This document shows positions 7,073 through 15,291 of a DNA stretch of 19,162 nt, piece by piece. Below the pieces are notes generated by a model. It was not told the origin of the DNA, made no database searches, and was given only the letters and a program-made list of their open reading frames with translations. Position 1 is the first letter of the stretch; each line of letters opens with the position of its first letter. The position numbers were made by a program, and so were the translations under genes. The stretch is from Methanobacteriota archaeon (GTDB lineage: Archaea; Thermoplasmatota; Poseidoniia; Poseidoniales; SP79), in contig PAZI01000061.1 of assembly GCA_002715545.1 (NCBI GenBank), positions 1-19,162 of the forward strand. The letters are read 5' to 3'.

Positions 7073-8707
7073 TTAATCTCTTCCTCGACGTCGAGAGGAG
7101 TCACGGCGGTGTTCACTGCCATCTCTGTTGTAAGTTCGACGACCACGAGCATCTTTCGCTTCCCCCTTGTATTTTGCCAAAACATAGGGAAATCCACCCG
7201 TCAAAAAATAAGCGTAATTAGATTTAAAAAAATCTCGCTCATCAAAAATTGTTCCATCTGCCATGGCTCGCTCCTTCAGTTGGCGACCATTACATTCGTC
7301 AAGAGTTCTCCCTTCACGTCCCGGCTGGTAGTTGTAATTTTCCCAAACATAGGTTGAGGTAACCTGGCCTTCAAGGACGTCACGCCGATAATTCTCACTA
7401 GGTTCGTACCCAGAGACTTCCTGCCAGTTAAATTGAAACTCTCCGTTAGCATTAAGGATTGGTTTCCCATCGTTATCTAGCACAGAAAGATAGTGGGCAA
7501 CAATTGGATAACCATCCAGTGAGAAACCAACGATATTGTAGTGTTCCTCGTTGCCATCGGGCGTATTAAGTAGGCAAGTTGGCGCATAATGAAAGTGATA
7601 GTCCCCACGCCCAGCTGTGTGCCCATGACAAAAATCCAAAACTTCGTTTATATAAGGGTCACCAAATGGATGAGGATGCTTTGCCTCATTCGGTCCATAG
7701 ATTGGCAATCCTACCGTCAGAACAGCAACCGTTCCTAAAAGAGGTATTTGTTGCAATTCTTTCGCAACGACTGGAAACCTAGGAATCTTCCACTGATTTA
7801 TTTGAGGTTCGATTGGATTAGGAGTTTGCTGCACGAACTGAAAAGTGGGTATCCCATTACTATTAACATAAATTGTTTCTTTGTCATAAGCCAGTTCCAT
7901 TTCTGGTTCAGGCAATCCATTACGACGATTTATGGGATGTGTATTTAAACCTGATGCAAACCACCTCAATTGATGCGCCTTTCCCAGAATCTCCTCAACT
8001 GGCATACCATCAAATAAGCAAACACGGCCTTCTTCATCTCTTATATTAACAGTCAGTGAATCGCGTTCGGGCAAAAAATCTGCCAAGTAATGATATCCCC
8101 CATAAACACGGCCCCTAAACTGACCATTGATAGACAACTCAGCCCACCCCTTTGAAAAATCAAATTCGGCTGCATCTATAAAGATATTCCACCCATGCAT
8201 CGGATCACGAATCACTCGCACGATCAATCCCGGATCCTTCAACAACTCTTTCTCTTCCATGTTCCTGAATAGATGACTCTTGCTTTGCATAATAGTAAGT
8301 TCAGAGGAAACCACATGCCCATTGATATGGTAATCGCGGTGATCATTACTGTTAAGTGTTACACGAAGCTTCCTTTCTCCCTCATCTAGGCCACTGAGAA
8401 AATAAGGTTGCCCATAAAGTCGGGTGGTTTTTTTCCCATCCACAAACAGGTGCATATGCCCTTGGCCAACCCTGTGGGCTTGGCCGGTATTTTTTGGGGT
8501 AAACTCGAAATTTGTAACGCCGACTCGCAAAAGCCATTCATTGTTTCCGGCCGATTCAGCTACAAAATCAATTTCGGGCATGTCCCCTTCCCAATCAACT
8601 GGAAGTTTCAACTCATGAGTCAGATGAGTTTTTTTCCCAGCTTGGCCAAGCGATTGGCCAACCAATATAAACATAATGACAACGATTACCGAGTTTCTTG
8701 AAAACAT
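7073..8707 (-). CDS. Exported YHYH-domain protein
   Basis: The 544-residue protein has a signal peptide (MFSRNSVIVVIMFILVGQSLGQA). The C-terminal half (about 277-510) is a YHYH domain: GLPIYGPNEAKHPHPFGD, then CHGHTAGRGDYHFHYAPTC at 360-378 and GFSLDGYPI at 394-402, all family hallmarks. The N-terminal half seems to hold two copies of one small module. The first (58-135) contains GQGHMHLFVDGKKTTRLYG and the second (173-236) WAELSINGQFRGRVYGG. The last 20 residues are Arg/Asp-rich (RRTYNRDGSEHRRDSSRRRG). YHYH proteins have no firmly established biochemical role; the dense His and Cys residues suggest metal binding. The EF-hand gene follows after 3 bases. A candidate promoter lies about 50 bases upstream of the start. 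Confidence 0.85.
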   Translation of the reverse strand: MFSRNSVIVVIMFILVGQSLGQAGKKTHLTHELKLPVDWEGDMPEIDFVAESAGNNEWLLRVGVTNFEFTPKNTGQAHRVGQGHMHLFVDGKKTTRLYGQPYFLSGLDEGERKLRVTLNSNDHRDYHINGHVVSSELTIMQSKSHLFRNMEEKELLKDPGLIVRVIRDPMHGWNIFIDAAEFDFSKGWAELSINGQFRGRVYGGYHYLADFLPERDSLTVNIRDEEGRVCLFDGMPVEEILGKAHQLRWFASGLNTHPINRRNGLPEPEMELAYDKETIYVNSNGIPTFQFVQQTPNPIEPQINQWKIPRFPVVAKELQQIPLLGTVAVLTVGLPIYGPNEAKHPHPFGDPYINEVLDFCHGHTAGRGDYHFHYAPTCLLNTPDGNEEHYNIVGFSLDGYPIVAHYLSVLDNDGKPILNANGEFQFNWQEVSGYEPSENYRRDVLEGQVTSTYVWENYNYQPGREGRTLDECNGRQLKERAMADGTIFDERDFFKSNYAYFLTGGFPYVLAKYKGEAKDARGRRTYNRDGSEHRRDSSRRRGRD

Positions 8708-8756
8708 TTTACACTTAAAACAACCAACTAGCCGTCAATATAATATGTAGGCGGTT

Positions 8757-8785
8757 TATATAGATCCTTTACTAAACCAAGCCAA
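8757..8785 (-). promoter_or_regulatory. Candidate sigma70-type promoter for the YHYH/EF-hand unit
   Basis: Reading the minus strand, TTGGCT (8780-8785) and TATATA (8757-8762) are separated by exactly 17 bases. They match the -35 and -10 consensus at 4 of 6 positions each. Transcription would begin near 8749, leaving a leader of about 42 bases before the ATG at 8707. The gap between the DUF4432 stop and the YHYH start is AT-rich and holds other weak matches, so this is only the best-placed candidate. Confidence 0.35.
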
Positions 8786-8803
8786 ATAAAGGGACTGTTC
8801 AAC

Positions 8804-10036
8804 TTATTCTTCAGGTTGTTTCTGAATTTCTGGCCCAACAGTTCCCTGTAACTTTTTGATGACTTCAGATGCGGTTTTAACATCCTCTTTGTTACCAAGA
8901 ACTTTGAATTCCAAGTCGAATGAACGGGTCTTTCCAGGAGCTAATTTCGGCACCCTACCGTATTTGCGCTCGTAGCTGCGGTTGTGAGGGAAACCGGTAC
9001 CCGGTTCAATCCCGGTTACGTAACCAGTCGTTTCCGCCGCAGTGTTTTTCCACTGGGTCAAATACGGCAACTGCTTGACCGGCCAGGATATTGTCACCCC
9101 ACGATCACCCTTAGGGCTGGTGAGCATCGCCCAAGCTTTTCCAAACTTGTCGGCCTTCGGATAAATCTTGTATACCTCTTCGGTAAATCCCTTTTCAGGC
9201 CCAGGATAAACCTCCTGTTTGTCTATAGCCTTGGCCGCATTATCATTGAACGGAATAATCTTGGTGGAAGCTGTCAGCATTTTAGCACCCTTTCCAAGTA
9301 GTGGACGACCGAAATTCGCGTGGTAGATGATCTGAAATTCCTCATCGAACGTGCCGTTGTTGGTCAACTCATCACTGATTTGAAATTCGCTCGAGTTAGG
9401 TACAGTGCTGATTTCCGTCCAAATGCTCAGATTCGGACCATAGAAAGAAACCTCATTGACACGACCCCGAATTCGAATGCGATGAGGAGCCTTTTTTTCC
9501 ACCACCACTACAACCTCGGAAGCCGGTATGTTTCCAATCTTCCCGTGCAGTGTCAGATCCATCGTCGACTCCGCGCCGACATTATTAATAAACTTATCCT
9601 CACCCGGATGCCCGGCAAACGAAAGCCCACAACGCACCATCCACTCGTTAAACCCATCTAACCATCCAAGCCCTCCTCGATCGTGAAGATTAATGTAACT
9701 GGGATGCACAACTTCCTTGACCGGAGAATTCCAGCCGAGACGCACGTCGCCCATCGTAACATCGAGGACGCTCATGCCTCGAGTCGGGATCACCCGAAAT
9801 TGCAACCGACCGTTATTAACCTCTATCAACTCCACCCCCTCCTGCTTTCCACCACTAAGCGTGCGCTTGTTGACCGACCACCGCACCTTCCCTTTGTATG
9901 AAGGAAAATCGCTACTAGTCAGTTGCCAACTCTCCGTATTGATATCGCGCTTGTTACTTGTCAAAACTTGATAGTGTAGCTCCGCATGAGACGCAGCGGC
10001 AACAGTTAGCAAACCAACAGTGATAATCCGTTTCAT
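8804..10036 (-). CDS. Exported DUF4432 / aldose 1-epimerase-like protein
   Basis: The protein is 410 aa and starts with a short signal peptide (MKRIITVGLLTVAAASHA). The mature part matches the DUF4432 branch of the galactose-mutarotase-like beta-sandwich superfamily: IPTRGMSVLDVTMGDVRLGW followed by NSPVKEVVHP, then GGLGWLDGFNEWMVRCGLSF, FQIIYHANFGRP and the late GIEPGTGFPHNRSYER segment. Members are thought to act on sugars or sugar acids, but the reaction is not established for most. Known homologues as I recall them are mainly cytoplasmic, so the signal peptide is notable and suggests work on sugars in the periplasm. The C-terminus is Glu/Lys-rich. It is the most upstream gene of the minus-strand block; no promoter was assigned in the 75 bases before the next gene. 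Confidence 0.85.
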   Translation of the reverse strand: MKRIITVGLLTVAAASHAELHYQVLTSNKRDINTESWQLTSSDFPSYKGKVRWSVNKRTLSGGKQEGVELIEVNNGRLQFRVIPTRGMSVLDVTMGDVRLGWNSPVKEVVHPSYINLHDRGGLGWLDGFNEWMVRCGLSFAGHPGEDKFINNVGAESTMDLTLHGKIGNIPASEVVVVVEKKAPHRIRIRGRVNEVSFYGPNLSIWTEISTVPNSSEFQISDELTNNGTFDEEFQIIYHANFGRPLLGKGAKMLTASTKIIPFNDNAAKAIDKQEVYPGPEKGFTEEVYKIYPKADKFGKAWAMLTSPKGDRGVTISWPVKQLPYLTQWKNTAAETTGYVTGIEPGTGFPHNRSYERKYGRVPKLAPGKTRSFDLEFKVLGNKEDVKTASEVIKKLQGTVGPEIQKQPEE

Positions 10037-10111
10037 GGTGCGGCACAGATGTTAGCTTCTGCACCGGAATTGCCAAGCGCCAACTCTTAAGCTAGACATC
10101 CGCCCGACTGC

Positions 10112-10294
10112 ATGGTTGTCCGCATCATCTTATCCATCTTCCTAAGTGCCGTAGCGCTGTTCTGCGTTTTCGGTCTGTTGGCAACATTCGAACCTTTGCC
10201 GACCGATGTTCAATGGACTTGGCGCGCTATTTATTCCCTAATTCTTATTGGCAACTTGGCAGGTATAGTGCATCTGGTCCGAGGTATTCGTTGA
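10112..10294 (+). CDS. Small two-helix membrane protein
   Basis: A 60-residue frame begins at ATG and encodes two hydrophobic helices, about residues 4-26 (RIILSIFLSAVALFCVFGLL) and 39-57 (RAIYSLILIGNLAGIVHLVR), joined by an acidic loop (EPLPTDVQW). Positively charged residues at both ends suggest both termini are cytoplasmic. No clear ribosome site is visible and no family is recognised. It fills the gap between the divergent DUF4432 gene and the prepilin-like gene, and the coding pattern looks genuine, but its reality rests on composition and position only. Confidence 0.55.
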   Translation: MVVRIILSIFLSAVALFCVFGLLATFEPLPTDVQWTWRAIYSLILIGNLAGIVHLVRGIR

Positions 10295-10365
10295 CTTTAA
10301 AACACCTTTCTTAGCAAAAAAACAGAGATTGCATCGCTAATTGGTGAAGCGTAGCTTGCCGCCAG

Positions 10366-11220
10366 ATGAAAACGCCCAACCGTCGCCCATTGTGCCGCCT
10401 GTATTTAGCTAAGGCGTTCACACTGATCGAGTTGCTTGTCGTCATCGCCATCATTGCCATACTCGCAGGCCTACTGTTACCAGCTCTGGCAAAAGCCAAA
10501 AATAAGGCTGCCAGCGCCTACTGCATGAGCAACTACAAGCAGCTTCAACTCTGCTGGATGATGTACGCCGGAGATCACGACGATCACATGCCGGAGAATT
10601 CACAACTGCCTGGCGGCGGTAGCCGAGCCGGGTGGACAAGCCAAGGTCCGACATGGCTCAACGGAAACGCTTGGACCGATGTAGATGACAGCAACATCCG
10701 GAATGGAGTACTATTCAAGTACAATGACTCATCCGGCATTTACAAGTGCCCATCCGACAAATCGACTGTGCTCGACAAGGGAGAAATCCCTAGGGTACGA
10801 AGCGTATCAATGAACATGTACATGAATTTCCGATCAGACCCAGAGAGCGGAGACTACGACAAGTGCTGGCACAAAATAAGTGACATCAAAAATCCGTCTT
10901 CCTCTGAAGCGTTCGTGTTTATTGACGAACACACCAAAAGCATTCAGCAGAGTGCTTTCGGAGCAAACGCTGGCACATGGACACTGTTTGGCACAGCCAA
11001 ATGGACGTGGATCAGTTTCCCTGCTACCCGTCACAACAACGGCACTGTACTGTCGTTCGCCGATGGCCATGCGGAATCGTGGCGTTGGGTCGAGAAGAAC
11101 ACCATTGAGACTGCGGCCAAACCTATCCCATGGCTGGTTCTGCAGCCAGGCCAACGCGGCGGAGACCGCGACCTTCAGCGGCTATTTAACGCAATCCCTC
11201 AAACGATCCCGATTAAATAG
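10366..11220 (+). CDS. Prepilin-type N-terminal methylation protein with H-X9-DG motif
   Basis: This is a 284-residue type IV pilin/type II secretion pseudopilin-like protein. The leader [17 protein letters not shown] is followed by [18 protein letters not shown], with predicted prepilin-peptidase cleavage between Ala17 and Phe18 and the conserved Glu22 at position +5. The usual Gly at -1 is Ala here, which is frequent in Verrucomicrobiota and Planctomycetota. The C-terminal part has [18 protein letters not shown], a His followed after nine residues by Asp-Gly, the signature of the large H-X9-DG pseudopilin-like group. These proteins occur in many copies per genome. They are membrane-anchored by the helix with a periplasmic globular domain; individual roles are unknown. 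It converges on the PQQ-like gene with 24 bases between their ends. Confidence 0.92.
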   Translation: MKTPNRRPLCRLYLAKAFTLIELLVVIAIIAILAGLLLPALAKAKNKAASAYCMSNYKQLQLCWMMYAGDHDDHMPENSQLPGGGSRAGWTSQGPTWLNGNAWTDVDDSNIRNGVLFKYNDSSGIYKCPSDKSTVLDKGEIPRVRSVSMNMYMNFRSDPESGDYDKCWHKISDIKNPSSSEAFVFIDEHTKSIQQSAFGANAGTWTLFGTAKWTWISFPATRHNNGTVLSFADGHAESWRWVEKNTIETAAKPIPWLVLQPGQRGGDRDLQRLFNAIPQTIPIK

Positions 11221-11244
11221 ACGCTTGACGAAGCTCATCCCGAG

Positions 11245-12561
11245 TTAACTTTTACCAATGCAATACAGACGGCCGTTAGTACGGATAAATAAGCGGCCGT
11301 GCGCGATTGCCACACTGGCTCGGGTCTGATCATCACCAGACTCACCCATTTCCGCCTTGTGCAACAGCCTCCCACTTTTAGCATCGATCACATGCACCGT
11401 TCCGGCATGGTTCTGCACATAGATTTTTCCATCCGCGCCGGTTGGTGAACCGCGAAAGAGCGAGCGGCTCTGCAGATCGGTTGACCATTGAATCTTTCCA
11501 GTCTTCGGATCCACCCGGGAAAGCATCTTGTCACGGCCTTCGCCATAGAGAACAAAAAAACTATCCTGATAAAATAACGGCGTACACACATCACTGCTCA
11601 CTCCATCGCGACTGCCCTCACTGTTCCACACCTTGCCACTCGCGTTGATGTTACCTTCTCCTCCAGCCTTGATTGCATAGACCGGCGCTCGCTTCGGCGC
11701 ACACGCCAACACAACGCCACCACCTGCCACCGGCGAAGGCACAAGACGCCAATGACCGATGCGAGTCGGGTTCCATGTGCCCCAGCGCCATAGTTCCTTG
11801 CCGCTCTTCGGGTCGTGGCCAGTCAAGCAATCGCCACCGGCAATGAGGATCTCGTCACGACCTTTGTGGCTGAAAGGAATAGGCGTACTGAATGCCTCAA
11901 GAGATTCGCTGCGCGCCTTGGCTGGCCTGTACACTTTCCAAAGCTGCTTGCCTGTTTTGGGGTCCAATGCCAACAAATAAGATCGGTTGTCATCGCTACC
12001 CTTGCTACCGACCTTGGTGTCGCGTTGTAACACCTGCATGTAAAGGATTCCGTTATGTATCAACGGACTAGTCGAGAATGTCCAAAGGAAGGCGAATTGT
12101 CCGTGCTTTTCTTGTATGTTTTGCGACCACAATTTCACACCGTCCGGAGTAAAGGTAGCTAGTGCACCGTCGCCGTAAAAAAACGTAACCACCTGACCGT
12201 CTGTCACCGGCGAAGGAGAGGCATAATCGCTGCGGTTGTCCTGCCTGTGTCCATTGGCAACAAGATGGGACCACTTCAATTCTCCAGTCCGGCGATCATA
12301 ACAATTCGCTGTTAAACGTTTCGCATCTGGGTTGGAAGAGGAAACATAAACGTGGTTCCCCCAGACAACTGGTGTCCCAGCACTCGGCCCGTCCATCTTG
12401 ACGCTCCATTGGACATTTTGTGTCTTGCTGAATTTGGCCGGCAGATTTTTCTCGTCGGTGGCACCATCGTAGTTCGGGCCACGCCAATTTCCCCACTCGC
12501 CTGCCTGCGCACCAACTAATGCCAAAAAGGCAGCCAATCCTATTGCGTTTGTTTTTTTCAT
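11245..12561 (-). CDS. Exported PQQ-like beta-propeller repeat protein
   Basis: The protein is 438 aa from the ATG at 12561; an upstream TTG at 12570 would add only three residues. A signal peptide (MKKTNAIGLAAFLALVGAQA) is followed by GNWRGPNYDG, a common beginning of PQQ-like propellers in Planctomycetota and Verrucomicrobiota. Repeated blade motifs are visible: YDRRTGELKW, LDPKTGKQLW, HDPKSGKELW, VDPKTGKIQW and the weaker IDAKSGRLLH, alternating with strands such as GTPVVWGNHVYV. No quinoprotein dehydrogenase catalytic motif or heme-binding CxxCH is seen, so it is probably a binding or scaffold propeller with no dehydrogenase activity. It lies 93 bases downstream of the sulfatase in the opposite numerical direction but the same strand, so it could follow or be independent of sulfatase transcription. 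Confidence 0.9.
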   Translation of the reverse strand: MKKTNAIGLAAFLALVGAQAGEWGNWRGPNYDGATDEKNLPAKFSKTQNVQWSVKMDGPSAGTPVVWGNHVYVSSSNPDAKRLTANCYDRRTGELKWSHLVANGHRQDNRSDYASPSPVTDGQVVTFFYGDGALATFTPDGVKLWSQNIQEKHGQFAFLWTFSTSPLIHNGILYMQVLQRDTKVGSKGSDDNRSYLLALDPKTGKQLWKVYRPAKARSESLEAFSTPIPFSHKGRDEILIAGGDCLTGHDPKSGKELWRWGTWNPTRIGHWRLVPSPVAGGGVVLACAPKRAPVYAIKAGGEGNINASGKVWNSEGSRDGVSSDVCTPLFYQDSFFVLYGEGRDKMLSRVDPKTGKIQWSTDLQSRSLFRGSPTGADGKIYVQNHAGTVHVIDAKSGRLLHKAEMGESGDDQTRASVAIAHGRLFIRTNGRLYCIGKS

Positions 12562-12654
12562 ATTTAACAAATTGATTTGTTTCAGGAAAAGCGAAATTCT
12601 GCCATTCGGCCAATTGGGAAGCTAGCGAAAAAACTCCTAACTATTGGCCAGCAT

Positions 12655-14232
12655 TCAGTCGAGTGTTTCCTTTTCAAAATCACTGGGATTCACCCAACCA
12701 GCCCGCACCTTCTCTCCACTAGTGTAACGCTTGTAAAAATCATCGGTCGCCGAACCAGAATACGGATAGTTGTCGAAAACATCTCCCTTCCCAAACATCC
12801 TCGGATCACCCTGCTCCCGCAACTCTGCGAACAACTGATTCTTCAATATCTTTTTTAAATTCGCATGCGATTTAGACATGGCCAGATTGTTCACGCAATC
12901 GACATCCCGTTTTAGATCAAACAATTCTTCCTGCGAACGTTTACCAAAGTTTAGGGTCCAAAAATGATAGGTTCCTTCACGACGTTGATTAAGAATCGAC
13001 GTCTTGGTAGGGCTGCCATCGCAGTTGAGGTAGCCGGTGTTCGGATGCCCAGACGGCCAACGATCTGTCTTGAAGTTGTGCAAGTACAAATGGTCATTCT
13101 TCACGATCCCTCGAATAGGGTAACCCCGGTTATTAGGCCGGCCGATGTCGTGACGTTCCTTGCCGATCAACACATGATCGCGACTAGTATTTACTAGGCC
13201 CGATTTTGGAGACCGAAAAATGTCGAACAAACTCCGACCACTAATCGGCTGCATGATCGGCACAATCTTATCCACCCCAGATGCCTCAATAAAAGTCGGG
13301 GCCAAATCGGCAAAGTTCACATAATCCATTACCACTCGCCCGTGACCGTTGATCCCCTTTGGCCAGCGGATCGCCAGTGGGACGTGGTTCGACGGCTCAT
13401 AAGCCTGCCCCTTAACGCGCGGGAACGGCATGCCGTGATCCGACGTCGCCACAATCAGCGTTTTATCAAGTTGCCCCGACTTCTCGAGAATCTCAAGAAT
13501 CTTGCCCAGATGATGGTCGTAATGCTCCACCTCAATCGAGTAGTCGAGCATGTCGTTACGGATCATCTCATTGTCCGGCCAATACTTAGGTACTCGATCG
13601 ATATCAGACAGCTTTTTGCCCATGCGCTGCCCCACGCCATACTCATAACCCCGATGCGGTTCTGTGGTTCCAAACCAGAATACCCACGGCTTGGCTACGG
13701 CTTGGCCTGCGGCATCTAGGAAGTCGGCAAAGTTGGCCGAGTAATTATTATTAGAGATGGCCCGTGCCGGTGGCTTGGCCTTCTTCTTTTGCCATGCCGT
13801 ACCTGTAATCCTACGCGTCTTACCGTTTACGTCCTTTGCAAAGCCTGGCCCCCAGCCCTTGCCTGTGTATCCTGTAACGTATCCATTGGCCTCCAAAAGT
13901 TCAATCCAGCCACCAAATTTGGCAGGGAAGTATGTCATATGGTTGCCCGCATTCTCCAGTTGCCAGGAGTAGCGACCGGTCAGGATGATCGCGCGAGACG
14001 GAGCACATTTGGCATTAGGCGTGTAGGCGCGCTGAAACAAAATCCCCTCCCTTGCCAATCGATCAAAACTCGGCGTCCGTACCCAATCACACCCGTATGC
14101 GCCAGCATGGCCGAAAGACCAGTCATCTGCGATTGCAAACAGAATGTTAGGGCGATCCGTCGCTTGCCCAAGCGAAAGCCAGCCGCTAAGCAGAAAACCT
14201 GAAATCAAGTTATACTTGGCTAAGGAATGCAT
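12655..14232 (-). CDS. Cys-type sulfatase, heparan-N-sulfatase-like
   Basis: Type I sulfatases hydrolyse sulfate esters or sulfamates using a formylglycine made from a Cys. In this 525-residue protein the signature Cys76-Ala-Pro-Ser-Arg80 is intact, followed by AIILTGR. The metal-binding start [12 protein letters not shown] supplies Asp36-Asp37. EPHRGYEYG (His193) and ATSDHGMPF (Asp265-His266) give further active-site residues, and Lys274 lies in [12 protein letters not shown] signal peptide (residues 1 to about 24) directs export. The overall pattern, including [23 protein letters not shown] and [14 protein letters not shown], matches proteins usually annotated as heparan N-sulfatase (SGSH-like). 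The substrate may instead be another sulfated glycan. Formylglycine-generating enzymes are needed but not encoded here. A palindrome-like site lies just upstream of the start. Confidence 0.93.
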   Translation of the reverse strand: MHSLAKYNLISGFLLSGWLSLGQATDRPNILFAIADDWSFGHAGAYGCDWVRTPSFDRLAREGILFQRAYTPNAKCAPSRAIILTGRYSWQLENAGNHMTYFPAKFGGWIELLEANGYVTGYTGKGWGPGFAKDVNGKTRRITGTAWQKKKAKPPARAISNNNYSANFADFLDAAGQAVAKPWVFWFGTTEPHRGYEYGVGQRMGKKLSDIDRVPKYWPDNEMIRNDMLDYSIEVEHYDHHLGKILEILEKSGQLDKTLIVATSDHGMPFPRVKGQAYEPSNHVPLAIRWPKGINGHGRVVMDYVNFADLAPTFIEASGVDKIVPIMQPISGRSLFDIFRSPKSGLVNTSRDHVLIGKERHDIGRPNNRGYPIRGIVKNDHLYLHNFKTDRWPSGHPNTGYLNCDGSPTKTSILNQRREGTYHFWTLNFGKRSQEELFDLKRDVDCVNNLAMSKSHANLKKILKNQLFAELREQGDPRMFGKGDVFDNYPYSGSATDDFYKRYTSGEKVRAGWVNPSDFEKETLD

Positions 14233-14245
14233 ACCGAATGAATAC

Positions 14246-14283
14246 GCTCGCTTAATTTAATTGCGAGCCAATTGTCAGCCAAT
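14246..14283. promoter_or_regulatory. Inverted and direct repeats in the sulfatase/cyclase divergent region
   Basis: GCTCGC (14246-14251) and GCGAGC (14263-14268) form a perfect 6-base inverted repeat around an 11-base A/T spacer. Overlapping its right arm, AGCCAAT occurs twice (14266-14272 and 14277-14283) with an 11-base period, about one helical turn. The site starts 14 bases upstream of the sulfatase ATG and lies in the 163-base region shared with the divergent cyclase-family gene. An operator or an mRNA hairpin in the sulfatase leader is plausible. No matching regulator gene is present, so this is inference. Confidence 0.3.
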
Positions 14284-14395
14284 CACCCTTAAGCAAAGCT
14301 CTGCGATATTGCCCGTTCAATTTTTCCACTTGCTAACTGAGTCGGTTTTTGTTTGGTTTCTAGGAACTCGTATTTGCAATAAACGTGATATCATC

Positions 14396-15271
14396 ATGTG
14401 TGACCCCAGTGTCGTCGAAAAAGTTCGCCAGCGCATCTCGCGCCGGGATCTACTGAAATCCACCGCAGCCGCAGCCACCGGTGTCCTCGCGGCCGGCTGC
14501 CAAACCACGGCTAAGGCCAAGGCGGCCTCGGCAACGGAACCGATTTCTTTCACGCGGGTGGTCGATCTCAGCCACACGCTGCACCCCGACTTCCCCGCCT
14601 GGTTTGTGCCAGGAGCGGAAAAGACCTTTGGCACAAAGACTTTTCTTCCACCAGCAATCGTGGAAGTAGAACGCGTATTCAAGTTTGAGGAAATAGGGAT
14701 AAACCTAAATAAAATCACCTACTGGGAACACGTTGGCACACACATGGATGCGCCGAACCATTTTTCGGAAGGTAGCTCGGTCGAGAAAATCAAGGCCGAG
14801 GATTTGGTATTGCCACTGGCGGTAATCGACATTAGGGCCAAGGCAGCTAGCGACCCTCTCGCCCTTTTGACGTTAGAGGATGTTAAGGCATGGGAAGCCA
14901 AGTACGGCCGCATCCCGGATCGCGCCTGCCTTGCTATGAACAGCGGCTGGGCTACGCACATCAATACGCCTAAATTCAAAAGCCTAAATTCAAATGGAGA
15001 ATTGCAACAACCAGCATTCCACATCGATGCCATCGAATTCATCATGGAGGAAAGAAACGTGGCTTCCATCGCGGTAGATACGTTCAGCTTCGACAACCTC
15101 CATGCACCCGAACACGACGTGCATTATGCTTGGCTCGGCGACGAGCGCTGGGGAATTGAAGTCGTGAACAACCTCGACGATATCCCTGCCGTAGGCGCCA
15201 CAATCGTCGTCGGGCAACCAAAAATCCAAGGCGGTAGCGGTGGCCCAAACCGTGTGATGGCCCTAGTCTGA
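14396..15271 (+). CDS. Cyclase family protein (kynurenine-formamidase-like), Tat lipoprotein
   Basis: The mature protein belongs to the cyclase family (PF04199), metal-dependent amidohydrolase-like enzymes that include bacterial kynurenine formamidase KynB. The zinc-binding signature EHVGTHMDAPNHF is intact, preceded by VDLSHTLHPDFPAW, and SIAVDTFSFDN with HAPEHDVHY gives further conserved residues. From the ATG at 14396 the protein is 291 aa and begins with a twin-arginine signal, Ser15-Arg-Arg-Asp-Leu-Leu-Lys21, a hydrophobic run and the lipobox LAAGC with Cys35. Export in a folded state and lipid anchoring are therefore predicted. The open frame extends upstream to 14261, but that start would bury the signal sequence. 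The substrate is unknown; members act on amides, lactones and related compounds. It is divergent from the sulfatase and convergent with the lyase-esterase gene, 20 bases apart. Confidence 0.88.
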   Translation: MCDPSVVEKVRQRISRRDLLKSTAAAATGVLAAGCQTTAKAKAASATEPISFTRVVDLSHTLHPDFPAWFVPGAEKTFGTKTFLPPAIVEVERVFKFEEIGINLNKITYWEHVGTHMDAPNHFSEGSSVEKIKAEDLVLPLAVIDIRAKAASDPLALLTLEDVKAWEAKYGRIPDRACLAMNSGWATHINTPKFKSLNSNGELQQPAFHIDAIEFIMEERNVASIAVDTFSFDNLHAPEHDVHYAWLGDERWGIEVVNNLDDIPAVGATIVVGQPKIQGGSGGPNRVMALV

Positions 15272-15291
15272 AGCTTGGACAAGTGCTTGCC

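Noticed and set aside
8726..8755. AT-rich near-palindrome around AATATAATAT upstream of the YHYH gene as an operator
   Set aside because: Only the inner AT core is symmetric; the GC-rich flanks (GCCG and GCGG) do not pair, so it is expected by chance in AT-rich DNA.
13789..14202. A 137-codon frame antisense to the sulfatase, with other long antisense frames elsewhere (for example 974-1351 and 15733-16116)
   Set aside because: Each lies inside a well-supported gene on the other strand and has no recognisable domain; they are coding-strand shadows.
14261..14395. Upstream extension of the cyclase-family protein by 45 residues
   Set aside because: It would place the Tat signal and lipobox deep inside the protein; the ATG at 14396 gives a complete signal sequence and normal length.
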